From: Onthophagus taurus | Lineage: Eukaryota > Arthropoda > Insecta > Coleoptera > Scarabaeidae | Assembly: GCF_036711975.1 (NCBI RefSeq) | Contig: NC_091971.1 | Coordinates: 18,917,501 to 18,981,500 of the forward strand | Length of the DNA stretch: 64,000 bases | Direction: 5' to 3' | Shown: piece by piece, positions 11,031-23,435 of the stretch | How the letters are laid out: each line of letters begins with the position of its first letter | Numbering within the stretch: position 1 is the stretch's first letter | Program-made: the position numbers and the translations under genes | The notes under the pieces: model-generated | Seen by the model: only the letters and a program-made list of their open reading frames with translations | The model's database searches: none | Told to the model about the DNA's origin: nothing

Positions 11031-14000
11031 ATGAATACTGAAATGACCGCTAAAGAAATCCGAAGCGCCTTCATCAACTTCTTTAAATCAAAAAAGCACG
11101 AATATGTTCATTCCTCATCTACAATTCCCCTTGATGACCCAACATTATTATTCACAAATGCTGGAATGAATCAATTTAAACCCATCTTCCTTGGTATTGC
11201 TGATCCCAATAGTGATATGGCGAAATGGACTCGGACTGTTAACACTCAAAAATGTATTCGTGCTGGTGGAAAACACAACGATCTTGATGATGTTGGAAAA
11301 GATGTTTATCACCACACTTTCTTTGAAATGCTTGGAAATTGGTCGTTTGGGGATTATTTTAAAAAGGAAATTTGCGCTTGGGCTTGGGAATTACTTACAG
11401 AGGTTCTAAAATTACCTAGTGAGCGATTGTATGTTACTTATTTCGGTGGTGATGAAAAATCTGGGTTAGAACCTGATTTAGAATGTAAACAAATTTGGTT
11501 AGAACTTGGTATAAAACCGGAACACATTATTCCAGGGAATATGAAAGATAATTTTTGGGAAATGGGGGAAACTGGACCATGTGGGCCATGTTCTGAACTT
11601 CATTTTGATCGAATTGGAAATCGCGATGTTCCACATTTAGTTAACCAAGATGACCCAGATGTCCTTGAAATTTGGAATTTGGTTTTTATTCAATTTAATC
11701 GCGAATCAGATGGTTCATTAAAACTCCTTCCAAAAAAACACATTGATTGTGGATTAGGACTTGAACGATTAGTATCTGTAATTCAAAATAAACGTTCCAA
11801 TTATGATACAGATTTATTTCAACCACTTTTTGAGGCGATTCAAAAGGGAACAGGGGCTCCAAAATACCAAGGTAGGGTTGGAGATGAAGATAAAGATGGT
11901 ATTGATATGGCTTATAGAGTTCTTGCTGATCACGCTCGTACTTTAACAATTGCTTTATCTGATGGAGGTTCACCAGATAATACTGGTCGTGGGTACGTTT
12001 TAAGGAGAATTTTAAGACGCGCTGTTAGATATGCGACGGAAAAATTACACGCCCAACCAAAATTCTTTGCAAGTTTAGTGAATACAGTTGTTGAGTTATT
12101 AGGGGAAACGTTTCCAGAAGTGAAGAAGGATCCACAAGGGATTATTGATGTAATTAATGAAGAGGAGGAGCAGTTTTTGAAAACTTTATCGAGGGGGCGA
12201 AATTTATTGAATCGCACAATCACAAAATTGGGTGGGGGTTGTAATAATTTACCTGGAGATGTTGCTTGGAGGCTTTATGATACTTATGGATTTCCTGTTG
12301 ATTTAACACAATTGATGGCTGAAGAAAAAGGTTTAGCTGTTGATATGAATGGTTATGAGGAATCGAAAAAACAAGCACAACTTATATCACAAGTAAGTTA
12401 AACATTTTTATTTATAATTTCAATAACAGGTTTACATAACCTTAGTTTATGAAAAACCTAAAATTGATTAAAGTTATATACTTCTTTTTTAAATGAATCA
12501 TGCTTCAGTAGTACAAGAAGTACTCTTCAATTGGCTTTTTTGTGTGTGTTATTATCTCAGCAGCTTGAATACTTTCTGTGTCTTGTTAATATTTATATAC
12601 AGGTGTCCCATGTAAGCGGCAAAGTACATAAATGGCATTAATAAGTTGAGACATTTTTATACATACAGGATGTTCCATTACGACGTACCGAAATAAACAT
12701 ACCGGGTGTCCCTTAGAAGTGGCTCACCCCCATATTTTTTTTTATTATTAGTGATATAAGAAAACCATTTGGAATGCATAATTAGGCCGTTAAAACGGAT
12801 TACTACGACATTAAATCAGTCTCTTTGTACTTCCGGTTATACCGGATGTGAGTACTAATTTCGCTATTTCTTTAAATCTATAAATTTTTTTTCTTCAGTT
12901 GGGTAGACAGTATAATTTCACATAACTTTTACTTGAAAACATTTTTTATTTCGCTTATAATTTTTGAAAAAAAAAATTATTTCTTTAGTTTTTAACGTTT
13001 TAGTAGCTTCGCTGTGCATAGAGCACAGAGGGCAGATATTTGAACACTTATAAATAAAGTTTATTAAATCATTATTAATGCTTAATCACGTATTTTCATG
13101 GTTTTATTTCATGGCCTACTAATGAAAAAATGAACAAGATCAGATCTGCCTTTCTTTGCATGATTTAAAAAAATTCTGCTATATTTCAACAACTGCAACA
13201 GATAGGTAGAGGGATATGTACTGAAGATTTGTAGAGAATTAAATTCTCTATCTGATAAACCAATCAAATATAGGCTGTTTCATTTAAAATTTTCGACTTT
13301 TTTCCAATTGAATATGGTAAAACAGTAGTTATATTGTTGAACATTCTGTAAAAGATAGACCGATGTAGTCAATGGGGATCTATTTAAGGATATCCCAGCA
13401 GCAACTGTTACAAATTTTAACTTGCTAGATCGATCAGTCTAGATCGATATGTTTATACACCTCATTCTTAAGGGATATCAAACAAAAAATCGCATGGCGT
13501 TAAGTCTTATTTAATAGTTTTTATATCATATTATAAATAACAATCTTTAAGCAATTTGACATAAAGATTACTTCTATATCATTGAATTAAAACTAGCACT
13601 AGAAACTTTTATGTTAAGCAGTGCGCAAAGTGTTTGACGTTTCGGATACCTTCTTCCTCGATATCTAAAAACAACGTTAAATAAAATCGTGAATTTTACA
13701 GAATGGATTACCAATTCGATTTCAATTCTATTAAGTTGTTTTTGTCAAATCCAGGTGGAATAAGCTTTATTGAGTTAACTAACATCTTCCATGTGCAGCC
13801 GAGGTCGCTGTTTTCCGTGTTGCCAGATCACGAAGGTGTCTTCCACGTAACAGAGCCATAGCTTTGGTTTCCACGGACTCTTTCTTAACACTTCTTCTTC
13901 AAACATATTCATGTAAAAATTGGCGATTACAGGTGACAAAGGTAATCCCATGGCTGCCTGTTCTCATAGCTCATAGAATTCTCCTTTTCAGCTAAATTAT

Positions 14001-17000
14001 GTCGACGATAAGCAGTACTCCACTAGCCCTGGAACATACTTCTATAAGCCCTCGGGGATGAGTTTCTGGCCAAACCCACATGGTATCTTTGACTGATACT
14101 CAGGAAAATATAGATTGCACATCGAAACTTATCAGGATATCCTCAGGATCTAACTTCACACTTCTGATTGAATCCACGAAATGCGTAGAATCTCTGACAT
14201 GATTCTGCTTTACTTGTATATGGAGACAGAATCTTGGCAAGGTGTTTCGCCAGGTGATACGTTGGAGGATTTATATCTCTCACAATACAGAGTAGCGGGA
14301 CATCCATAGATTTTAGGTAATCTATATATTCTTGGTGCTACAGGGGCCTATACGAATAAACTTCTCTGCTGGAGAAGGTTGCAACATAGCATCTGAAACG
14401 TTAAACACTTTTTGAAACGACGCATGGCTTAACTCGAATGTTTCTAGGTCTAGTGTTAGTTCTAGTAATAGTGCTATTCTTAATTCTAGTATCATAAACT
14501 AGAATCTTGAATTTTCAATTTAACATAGATATCATATCGTGCTTTTTAAAAATACAGTCGATATGTGGCCTCGACTGAGTGATTAACATTTTATCAACCT
14601 AAAACTGTTCATCATACTGCAGCACCTCGGCTTTATGAAGTAAAATTATAAATCTTTTGACTAATTAAGCTAAAGTCGCTTTTGCGACCGAGGTTCAGTG
14701 ATTAACTTTTTATGAACTTGAAATTGTTCAACATATTGTGGCGTCTTCGCCGCAAGCTGACTCGGCTTTATCGGGTAATGTTATAGATCTCTAGACTGAT
14801 TTAGCTAGGGACGCTTGCAGCAGAAGCTCAGCGATGAAAGTCATATTTACTTCACTTTTGACCAACTGTATAGGAAGCGTAATTATATAAATTTTCAACT
14901 TTGTTGCTTGTAAAAATGTTTGTGGCTAAGAAATGCGGAATGAAAATGAAAATAAGTAGAAAACGAAAAGCTTTAGGTATCAACAATCTTTATCAAAGTC
15001 AATCTATTTTTGTATAAAGGATTTGAATATAGTATTCTATTTAAGAAAACGATTTTGTAGTCTACTACTAATGGACCGAAAGTGGCGACCAGTTTTGAAA
15101 ATATTTTAGATCGAAATACATGAGATCATTTGTTTTGACTTTATTTCATCTAGAATTGTAGCTGGCATGTTCATTATTTCTCGTATTTTCTGGTTAATAA
15201 TTTTTTCTATTTCAGATCTTCTTGCCATTCTCCAATAATCCATTTCCGTGGCCAGCACCCTCCTTACATCACTTATCATTTTATTATATCAACTATGGTT
15301 TTAAAGATGGTCTCTGCTCCACAGTACTGAATTTAGCATACTTATAGTTACCTTTTCTTTATTTATTTGGTCTTTAATTATTTCCGTGTTTTTTCCGGTG
15401 TGATGTATTCTCATGCCCAGGTAATCATACGCGTCACATACTTGTACAACATTTCCATTGTTCAGTAGTAGATATTTGTCGTTTCCTCCTATATACACAT
15501 ACTTTATTCTGTATGTTTGTTTGTAGTCTCCACTGCCTGTATTCTGCCTGTATTTATATCTTCTCTATCTTGGGTCATTACTGTCTGGTCACCTGCCTAA
15601 TGTAACGTCTATGGCTAGACGTGTATGGCGCATTAGGCTTAGCTGTCAAATGGTTATCCAGCCTATGCTTTTGTTACTTTTACAGCGTTTAAGCGCCCCA
15701 TCTAGCAAATTCTGAACAGACTAGGGAATGCACAGCACCCTGACGAACCCTTTTATTAGTTTGGCACCATATTGTACTTGTACTTGCAATGCTTTTATGA
15801 CGGTGTGGTTTCTATTTGTTGTTTCAAGTATCTCTCTTCTTTCTAGTAATTGTGCACGTTATATGCACATTGTCTATCGTGCATGAAAACCAGCGTGTCC
15901 TTCGCTAAACAGTTCGATTTCTTTGTCAGTTATCTGCGTCAGAAATTTTCCATACATATATTCTACTCAATGTATTCATTATTGCGATATCTCTATAGTT
16001 CTCGAGATGATCATTTTTGTCCCTTTTATGTACTGATATGATCCATGATTTTTTCTAGTAGTTAGGTATTTTGTCTGCATTAAAGTTTTTCCGCACAAGT
16101 GTTGTCAACAATCGTAAAAGCTTTTCAGACGGCTCTTTAATCAGTTCTGTACAGGTGTATATGTAGAGTGTATACAAGTAGTTGCTTCGCATAGTAAAGT
16201 ATGGAGAGTTGTGCATAAACAGCTACTTTACCCATACCATGTACAGCGAGTGCAAGGTCTAAGTCTAAGTGAAGCTATTTTATGATTTTCGATCAAATGC
16301 TATTTTGTAACTGGTTTCTACAGCAGTTTGTAATGTATTTCCCGGTCTCGGAGCTGTGCTGTTTCTTATTCTTTTCATACCTTCAAATACCTTGTCTCCT
16401 AGTATATCTATCTCTCCTCCTTCCATCATATATCCATTTATTTGCTGTTTCCAAGTATTCCTTGTTAATATTTAATGTATAAAATTTGAGAAATAATTTA
16501 TATTCAAATTTATACTAAATTTTGAGCTAATTCCAATTTTGTTATAGGGTAAAGGTATCGGAATTGAAGACACAATAAATTTAGATGTCCACTCAATAAC
16601 TGAACTTCAACAAAAAGGAGTTTCCCCAACAGATGATTCTCCAAAATACAATTATTCAGCAACAAGTACTTCTTTCGATTACACTTTTGAACCATGCGAA
16701 GCAAAAGTAATCGCTTTACGTTTTAATAAACAATTCGTGGACTCAATCACCACCGGACAAGAAGCGGGAATTTTACTTGATAAAACCTGTTTTTATGCGG
16801 AACAAGGTGGTCAAATTTACGATACCGGTTACATCGTAAAAACAGATGATGAATCTGTGGAATTTACGGTTAAAAACGTCCAAGTGCGAGGAGGTTATAT
16901 CATCCATATAGGCAACATTGAAGGTGTTTTAAAAGTAGGGGACAAAGTTAATCTCCAAATAGATTCATCCCGAAGACGATTAGTTATGAATAATCACACC

Positions 17001-18080
17001 GGGACTCACATTTTAAATTATGCTTTAAGGAAGGTTTTGGGTACAGAAGCTGATCAAAGAGGATCTTTAGTTGCACCGGATCGTTTAAGATTCGATTTTA
17101 CAAATAAAGGAGCTTTAAATGCGGAACAAGTCAAACAAGTTGAGTTAGCTTCAAAAGAAATTATCGCAACCAACAAAGAAGTTTTTGCTAAAGAAACCGC
17201 TTTAGGTGTCGCTAAGACAATAAATGGCCTCCGTGCTGTTTTTGAAGAAACTTACCCCGATCCAGTACGAGTCGTTTCCGTTGGAATTCCCGTTGAAACT
17301 TTAGAAACTGATCCATTTGGGCCCGAAGGAACGAAAACTTCCGTCGAATTTTGTGGCGGTACTCATTTAAAATATGTGGGTCATTGCGGCGATTTTGTAA
17401 TTTCAAGCGAAGAGGCCATCGCTAAAGGAATAAGAAGGATTGTAGCTTTAACCGGCCCGGAAGCCGCAAAAGCTTTAAAAAAGACCGAATTGTTAGAAAA
17501 TAAATTAAACGACATCAAAACAACAATCGATAAATCCGATTTTGATTCAAAAGAAATTGTTAAATCAATCGTTGAATTAACCGAGGAAGCATCACATTCA
17601 ATAATCCCATATTGGAAAAAAGAAGAAATTCGAAACGCTTTAAAAACGTTAAAGAAGAACCTCGATGATAAAGAACGCGCTAAAAAAGCTGCAATTGCCA
17701 ACCAAGTTGTTGATGAAGTTAAATTATTTTTAAAAGAGAATCCGAATTTACCGATTATTGTTAAATGTTTAAACGCGGCGTCTAATACGAAAGCTTTGGA
17801 TTCCGCGCTTAAACAAGTTAAGGCTTTAAGTCCGAAATCTGCCGCTATGTTTGTATCGGTTGATATGGATTGTTCAAAAGTCTTTAGTTTAGCTGCTGTA
17901 CCTAAAGAAGCACAAGAGAAAGGATTAAAAGCCAATGAATGGATTCAACAAGTATCGGTATTGATGAACGGAAAAGGAGGTGGAAAAGCCGATTCCGCCC
18001 AAGCTTCTGGAACCAATGTCGCTGCGATAGAACAAGTTCTTATTGTTGCTAAACAATACGCCGAAACATTTTTAGTTTAA
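11031..18080 (+). CDS. AlaRS: Alanyl-tRNA synthetase, cytoplasmic
   Basis: Class II synthetase that charges tRNA-Ala and hydrolyses mischarged Ser/Gly-tRNA-Ala. Two coding exons, 11031-12392 and 16548-18080, join in frame (…LISQ|GKGIG…) to give 964 residues, matching the 968 or so of animal cytosolic enzymes. Catalytic domain: motif 1 region [14 protein letters not shown] (residues 42-55), motif 2 region [15 protein letters not shown] with [14 protein letters not shown], and motif 3 [18 protein letters not shown]. Editing domain: zinc-site HTGTH (about 604-608) and CGGTH (about 723-727), both intact. The C-Ala domain ends with the glycine-rich GKGGGK. The start codon sits just before the conserved [10 protein letters not shown] helix. 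The 4.2-kb intron is filled with Penelope and LINE remains. No frameshift is seen; the gene looks functional. Confidence 0.97.
12590..12735. repeat. Three short 'caggtgtccc'-type motifs
   Basis: Within about 110 bases, 'acaggtgtccc', 'acaggatgttcc' and 'accgggtgtccc' recur, each followed by unrelated sequence. This motif is common at the ends of short insect transposons, so the segment may be several stacked truncated ends. The class is unknown. Confidence 0.3.
13735..14400 (-). mobile_element. Penelope-like reverse transcriptase remnant
   Basis: Read on the minus strand, the frame near 13960-13800 gives [20 protein letters not shown], then [16 protein letters not shown] and HG. This is the RT core of Penelope-like elements ('[13 protein letters not shown] ... 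YVDDTFVIW'). The catalytic Y-x-D-D reads YVED, a loss of the first Asp. Upstream, towards 14300, pieces such as [21 protein letters not shown] and [16 protein letters not shown] agree with the same family. Several frames and stops are involved, so it is inactive. It lies antisense in the AlaRS intron. Confidence 0.8.
14565..14835. repeat. Two imperfect tandem copies of a ~130-bp unit
   Basis: Segments starting near 14572 and 14697 share 'gtgattaac', 'ctcggcttta', a 'tctnnngactnattnagct' block and 'cgctt' in the same order. This suggests an old tandem duplication, perhaps of Penelope non-coding DNA, since it lies next to a Penelope remnant. Confidence 0.45.
15130..16140 (-). mobile_element. 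LINE reverse transcriptase remnant
   Basis: The minus strand contains [15 protein letters not shown] and [10 protein letters not shown] (15498-15301), the region just after the palm domain in LINEs ('YLG... ... LNSVLWS'). It is followed towards lower coordinates by a degenerate tail with an N[21 protein letters not shown] stretch. Upstream, near 16050-15950, a damaged 'VHKKGT...' block fits the RT fingers. It looks like the same broad class as the LINE at 5.7-7.6 kb. It lies in the AlaRS intron. Confidence 0.65.
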
Positions 18081-18135
18081 TAGGTGTTTTTATTATGTAA
18101 TACTGATAAATAACACTGTTTTGTAATTGTAATTG

Positions 18136-18141
18136 AATAAA
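18136..18141 (+). terminator. Polyadenylation signal of AlaRS
   Basis: An AATAAA hexamer lies about 55 bases downstream of the AlaRS stop codon, in a short AT-rich 3' UTR. Position and sequence are canonical. Confidence 0.65.
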
Positions 18142-18215
18142 TAAAATTGGAAACATTAATTATTAAAATTATAATTTTGTTGTTGTTTGAAATTGAATCA
18201 AGTAAGATTACTTAT

Positions 18216-18434
18216 CGTCGGCTTAGTAAGAAATCCACGTAACTCCGATTTTTACCAAAAATAAAATTTTGATGTAATTATGCAACAAATTATTAAATCT
18301 ACCAATTCCGAAAACTGCGCGTATATTGAAATACAAGTTTCAGCTCAAATGCTTAAAATAAAAAGCACTTAATACGACAGTCAAATTTAAAAAAAAAAAG
18401 TTTTTTCTGTCTCTGTTTTCTTACTAAGCCGACG
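18216..18434. mobile_element. MITE with 18-bp terminal inverted repeats
   Basis: The element starts 'cgtcggcttagtaagaaa' and ends with its exact complement 'tttcttactaagccgacg', 219 bp in all. TTAT is present on both sides and could be the target duplication. It is non-coding. The superfamily cannot be assigned from this alone. Confidence 0.75.
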
Positions 18435-18743
18435 TTATATTGTTATAAAGTAATTAAGTATGTTCATTTTTCCTCAATTGTTAGCTGTCAATAAAAATCT
18501 TGACACAATAAGAAGCGCGTCTCTATCTAAAAATAATTCTTCGAATCTCTTTTTCTATATTTGTTTTTTATGCGAAAATTAAAAGTCAAAGTGAAGATTC
18601 GAGAAGTCTTATAGTTTACCGACAGTTATTAAATTATACTCCACATTTCTCTAAAATTTGTGGATTAAGGAAAGTTTGGAGAATTATCGAGTTTCTATCT
18701 ATTTAATATAATGTAATCTTAATTTAATTAATAAAAGAAACCA

Positions 18744-19187
18744 GTGTTCTCTTTGTCGAAGGTTAAATCAAATCGATGTTTTGAGGATATATACGACTCA
18801 ACGCAAGTTAAAAGATCATACTACATTACGCTGGACGAAGCAGAACCAGAAAGGCACTGTACAAGCAAACGGTTCATAACTAAAGTTATGTTTAAGGCTG
18901 TAGTGGCCAGACCACACTATGATAGTGCTAAAAAACTGTATTTCAACGGCAAAATAGGACTCTGGCCTTTTGTAAGAAGAACAATGGTGACCAAAAACAT
19001 CGAGTCTATTAACGCAGCAGAATGCAAAAAGATGATTATCGATAAGGTTGTACCAGCCATTAGATCCAAGTTGATTGGTTCCAAATTGATGATAATGCAT
19101 CAAGATAACATAATTCATAAGCAATACCACCATAGTTATCTCAATTTCTTATGCACAAGCCAGGAAATCCCACAATATCAAAATTGA
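18744..19187 (+). pseudogene. mariner-like transposase fragment (plant/oomycete-type motifs)
   Basis: An open stretch of 147 codons carries KVMFKAVVARPHYD, FNGKIGLWPFV and IDKVVPAI, then MIMHQDN with a following His. These match the order of motifs I associate with plant and oomycete mariner-like transposases ('KVMFLAAVARPR…GKIGIWPFV…QDNA..H'), where the Asp of QDN is catalytic. Only the middle of the catalytic domain remains; no N-terminal DNA-binding part or third Asp is visible. The 3' end of this reading frame is the first unit of the satellite array that follows, so the array appears to have arisen from this gene. Exact family placement needs a protein search. Confidence 0.6.
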
Positions 19188-21585
19188 CAATAATCTACAT
19201 TAAATTCTGTTATGATGAAAAAACTGAAAATGATAGAGAAAAACGTTTTCCTTAAAAATTGATGATAATGAATCGAGGCAACATAATCCATAGTTAATGC
19301 CACCATAGATATCACCATTTCTTAGGTTCAAGCCAGGAATTCTCAAAATATCAAAATTGGTAATCATCTGTGTTAAATTCTGTTATAAGTAGAAAATTAA
19401 AGATGATAGAGAAAAACGGTTCCCATAAAAATTAATGATAATGAATCAAGATAACATAATTTGTAGTCAATGCCACCATAGATATCACCATTTCTTAGGT
19501 TCAAGCCAGGAATTCTCAAAATATCAAAATTGACAATCATCTGAGTTAAATTCTGTTATAAGTAGAAAACTAAAGGTGATTAGAAAAACGTTTCCCATAA
19601 AAATTAATGATAATGAATCAAGATAACATAATTCATAACCAATGCTATCATAGATATCACTATTTCTTAGGTTCAAGTCAGAAATTCTCAAAATATCAAA
19701 ATTGACAATCATCTGCGTTAAATTCTGTTATAAGTAGAAAATTAAAGGTGATAGAGAAAAACGTTTCCCATAAAAATTAATGATAATGAATCAAGATAAC
19801 ATAATTCATAACCAATGCTATCATAGATATCACTATTTCTTAGGTTCAAGTCAGAAATTCTCAAAATATCAAAATTGACAATCATCTGCGTTAAATTCTG
19901 TTATAAGTAGAAAATTAAAGGTGATAGAGAAAAACGTTTCCCATAAAAATTAATGATAATGAATCAAAATAACATAATTCATATCCAATGCTATCACAGA
20001 TATCACTATTTCTTAGGTTCAAGCCAGGAATTCTCAAAATATCAAAATTGACAATCATCTGCGTTAAATTCTGTTATAAGCAGAAAATTAAAGGTGATAG
20101 AGAAAAACGTTTCCCATATAAATTAATGATAATGAATCAAAATAACATAATTCATAACCAATGCTATCATAGATATCACTATTTCTCAGGTTCAAGTCAG
20201 GAATTCTCAAAATATCAAAATTGATAATCATTTGCGTTAAATTCTGTTATAAGTAGAAAACGAAAGGTGATTGAGAAAAACGTTTCCCATAAAAATTAAT
20301 GATAATGAATCAAAATAACATAATTCATAACCAATGCTATCATATATATCACTATTTCTCATGTTCAAGACAGGAATTCTCAAAATATCAAAATTGACAA
20401 TCATCTGCGTTAAATTCTGTTATAAGTAGAAAATTAAAGGTGATAGAGAACAATGTTTCCCATAAAAATCAATGATAATGAATCAAGATAACATAATCCA
20501 TAGTTTATGCCACCATAGATATCATCATTTCTTAGGTTCAAGCCAGGAATTCTGAAAATATCAAAATTCACAATCATCTGCGTTAAATTCTGTTATAAGT
20601 AGAAAATTAAAGGTGATAGAGAAAAACGTTTCCCATAAAAATTAATGATAATGAATCAAGATAATATAATTCATAACCAATGCTGTCATAGATATTACTA
20701 TTTCTTAGGTTCAAGCCAGGAATTCTCAAAATATCAAAAATAAATCATCTGCGTTAAATTCTGTTATAAGTAGAAAACTAAAGGTGATAGAGAAAAACGT
20801 TTCCCATCAAAATTAATGTTAATGAATCAAAATAACATAATTCATAACCAATGCTATCATAGATATCACTATTTCTTAGGTTGAAGTCAGGAATTCTCAA
20901 AATATCAAAATTGACAATCATCTGCGTTAAATTCTGTTATAAGTAGAAAATTAAAGGTGATAGAGAAAAACGATTCCCATAAAAATTAATGATAATGAGT
21001 CAAGATAACATAATTCGTAGTCAATGCCACCATAGATATCACTCATTTCTTAGGTTCAAGTCAGGAATCTCATAATATCAAAATTGACAATCATCTGTGT
21101 TAAATTCTGTTATAAGTTGAAAACTAAAGGTGATTGAGAAAAACGTTTCCCATAAAAATTAATGATAATGAATCAAGATAACATAATTCATAACCAATGC
21201 TATCATAGATATTACTATTTCTTAGGTTCAAGCCAGGAATTCTCAAAACATCAAAATTAACAATCATCTGCATTAAATTCTGTTATAAGTAGAAAATTAA
21301 ATGTGATAGAGAGAAACGGTTCCCATAAAAATTAATGATAATGAGTCAAGATAACATAATTCGTAGTCAATGCCACCATAGATATCACCATTTCTTAGGT
21401 TCAAGCCAGAAATTCTCAAAATATCAAAATTGACAATCATCTGCGTTAAATTCTGTTATAAGTAGAAAATTAAAGGTGATAGAGAAAAACGTTTCCCATA
21501 AAAATTAATGATAATGAATCAAGATAACATAATTGATAATGCTATCATAGATATCACTATTTCTTTGGTTCAAGCCAGGTGTTAA
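19076..21585 (+). repeat. 172-bp satellite array derived from a transposase
   Basis: About 14.5 head-to-tail copies of a 172-bp unit, recognisable by 'ttaatgataatgaatcaag', 'ggttcaagccaggaattctc' and 'ttaaattctgttataag'. Spacing between copies is 172-173 bases where checked. In the first copy the 'atgataatgcatcaagataa' block is the MIMHQDN codons of the upstream transposase fragment, and later units encode MIMNQDN-like versions. Two or more subtypes alternate (with 'accaatgctatcat' or 'gtcaatgccaccat'). It lies between AlaRS and symporter A. Confidence 0.9.
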
Positions 21586-21686
21586 AAGTGCCTTCGATGC
21601 ATTAACTAAAGAAAAGTTAGATAACGTATTCTCGACACTATAAAAGTGAATATGCTATTGTTTTCTCCGTGTTCATCATGTATTTT

Positions 21687-22850
21687 AATTAGAGTGGTAG
21701 AAAATAAAATATTTTACTTCTATTTAAATGATGAAAATGTTTGTTTACTTATGTTTTCGGTATTTATCGTATTTCGAATAAAAAATTATTCGTCCTCAGG
21801 CACGACTACAAAACATGAAACATATAAACTAGGTGAGAGTCTTAATTAAACATTATAATACGTTGAACAAAACTTATTTCACAGGACATATTAAAAATTA
21901 AAGGTTAAAATTAGCTAAATACTACTAAAACATTACTAAAAATATATTTACCGTCAATTTGTTTAGGCATTAAAAATGATGTTAAACATTCTCGATAAAT
22001 TTGAGGTGTAGGAAAACTTTTAATACGACCCAAATATTAATGTTCTTCGTTGTAAGGTAAAGATCTTAAGCTTTCGAAGACAAATGTAGAACTGCGGTTT
22101 TTGTGGTTCAAACAGGGTTAGAAAAGGTGGGGTTTCAAATAAACAGGTATAAAAATTGTCAGATGTAAAACAAAACACGTGCGCAAGTGCAAATGCTTTC
22201 AAAATAAAATGTCTCAATTGTTTCGATAAGCGAAAAGCCAGAATAAAAATCACAATAAAAAAATTACAATAAAACTCAAACCAAAATCAGCAATACATAG
22301 TGATATTGTCACGATTAACCTAGAATCTAAGGGTTCAGGAAAATTCAAAACTATATTTATGCGTTAATAAATCTATGGAAATCGTTTATCAGCCGTTTAT
22401 CGTTTATCAGGCTCTCACCACCGTTATTTTTAAGTTTGTTTTTATATTTAAGTATAAAAAGTTCTTCGTATAGGTCGAGTTCTTTGAACTTGTTTATATT
22501 TTTAATTAATTTAATATTACTCATATTAGATGTTATCGAGAATGTTTAACATCATTTTTAATGCCTAAACAAATTGACGGTAAATATATTTTTAGTAATG
22601 TTTTAGTAGTATTTAGTTAATTTTAACCTTTAATTTTTAATATGTCCTGTGAAATAAGTTTTGTTCAACGTATTATAATGTTTAATTAAGACACTCACCT
22701 AGTTTATATGTTTCATGTTTTGTAGTCGTGCCTGAGGACGAATAATTTTTTATTCGAAATACGAGCTACAAGCACCGAAAACATAAGTAAATAAACATTT
22801 TCATCATCTAAATAGAAGTAAAATATTTTATTTTCTACCACTCTAATATA
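21687..22850. mobile_element. Penelope-like element tails in a 310-bp inverted repeat
   Basis: The left arm (about 21687-21998) and right arm (about 22542-22850) are near-identical reverse complements of roughly 310 bases. The 540-bp spacer encodes on the minus strand FKELDLYEELFILKYK, a C-terminal motif like those of Penelope-like elements. The arms contain 'cctgaggacgaataa' followed by a complementary 'ttattcgaaa', which resembles the hammerhead-type motif known from Penelope-like elements. Tail-to-tail partial copies are common for this class. No intact reverse transcriptase is present. Confidence 0.6.
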
Positions 22851-22899
22851 AAAGTGAATAAATTTGAATCTGAGCATGCTACAGAAAAACTTTTGGAAC

Positions 22900-23435
22900 G
22901 ATAGTTGTAGCAAATTGTATTCTTAACAAAATTGCTCTCTTGCGCTTTTGCTTTCAGACGCATAGATATCGAGAAAAATATGAAAATTCATGAATAAAGA
23001 AAAACTTCGCCATGAAGGGCGTTTACATTGAACTAGCTGAATTGTATTTAAATGTGTAAAATTTTTATTAATGTATGTTTAAATTAAGTTACAAATTGAA
23101 TTACTAATTTTACAAACACAATAAAGCAGTTTCCAAAGTTTTGTATACCATAATTTGAGAAAAATTGTAAAGAGAAATAAATGTATACTATAATTTGGAA
23201 CAGAGGGACTAACTTTTATTTAAATTTTTAATAAATTTACTTCTAAATTAGATTTTTATAATTTGCTTGTTTTTATTAAATATTTATTAAATAAATTTAG
23301 TCTAAAATTTAACAAAAAGAATAAAATATTTAAAATTAAAATCGAGCTAACTTCACTTTGTACTAAGTTTAAAAATTAAACACATTAAATTTACATTAAA
23401 TTTACTTTTTTTAACAAATTTTATTAAAAACATTA
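22900..23435. other. AT-rich sequence downstream of symporter A
   Basis: No gene or repeat is recognised. The part next to 23436 presumably includes the 3' UTR of the symporter gene; a TTTATT (AATAAA on the minus strand) lies close to the stop. Confidence 0.4.

Noticed and set aside
17381-17935. 184-codon minus-strand frame
   Set aside because: It is antisense to AlaRS exon 2; codon structure of the sense strand explains the open frame.
22020-22253. 77-codon minus-strand frame in the Penelope inverted-repeat spacer
   Set aside because: No family motif; the recognisable Penelope piece lies elsewhere in the spacer.
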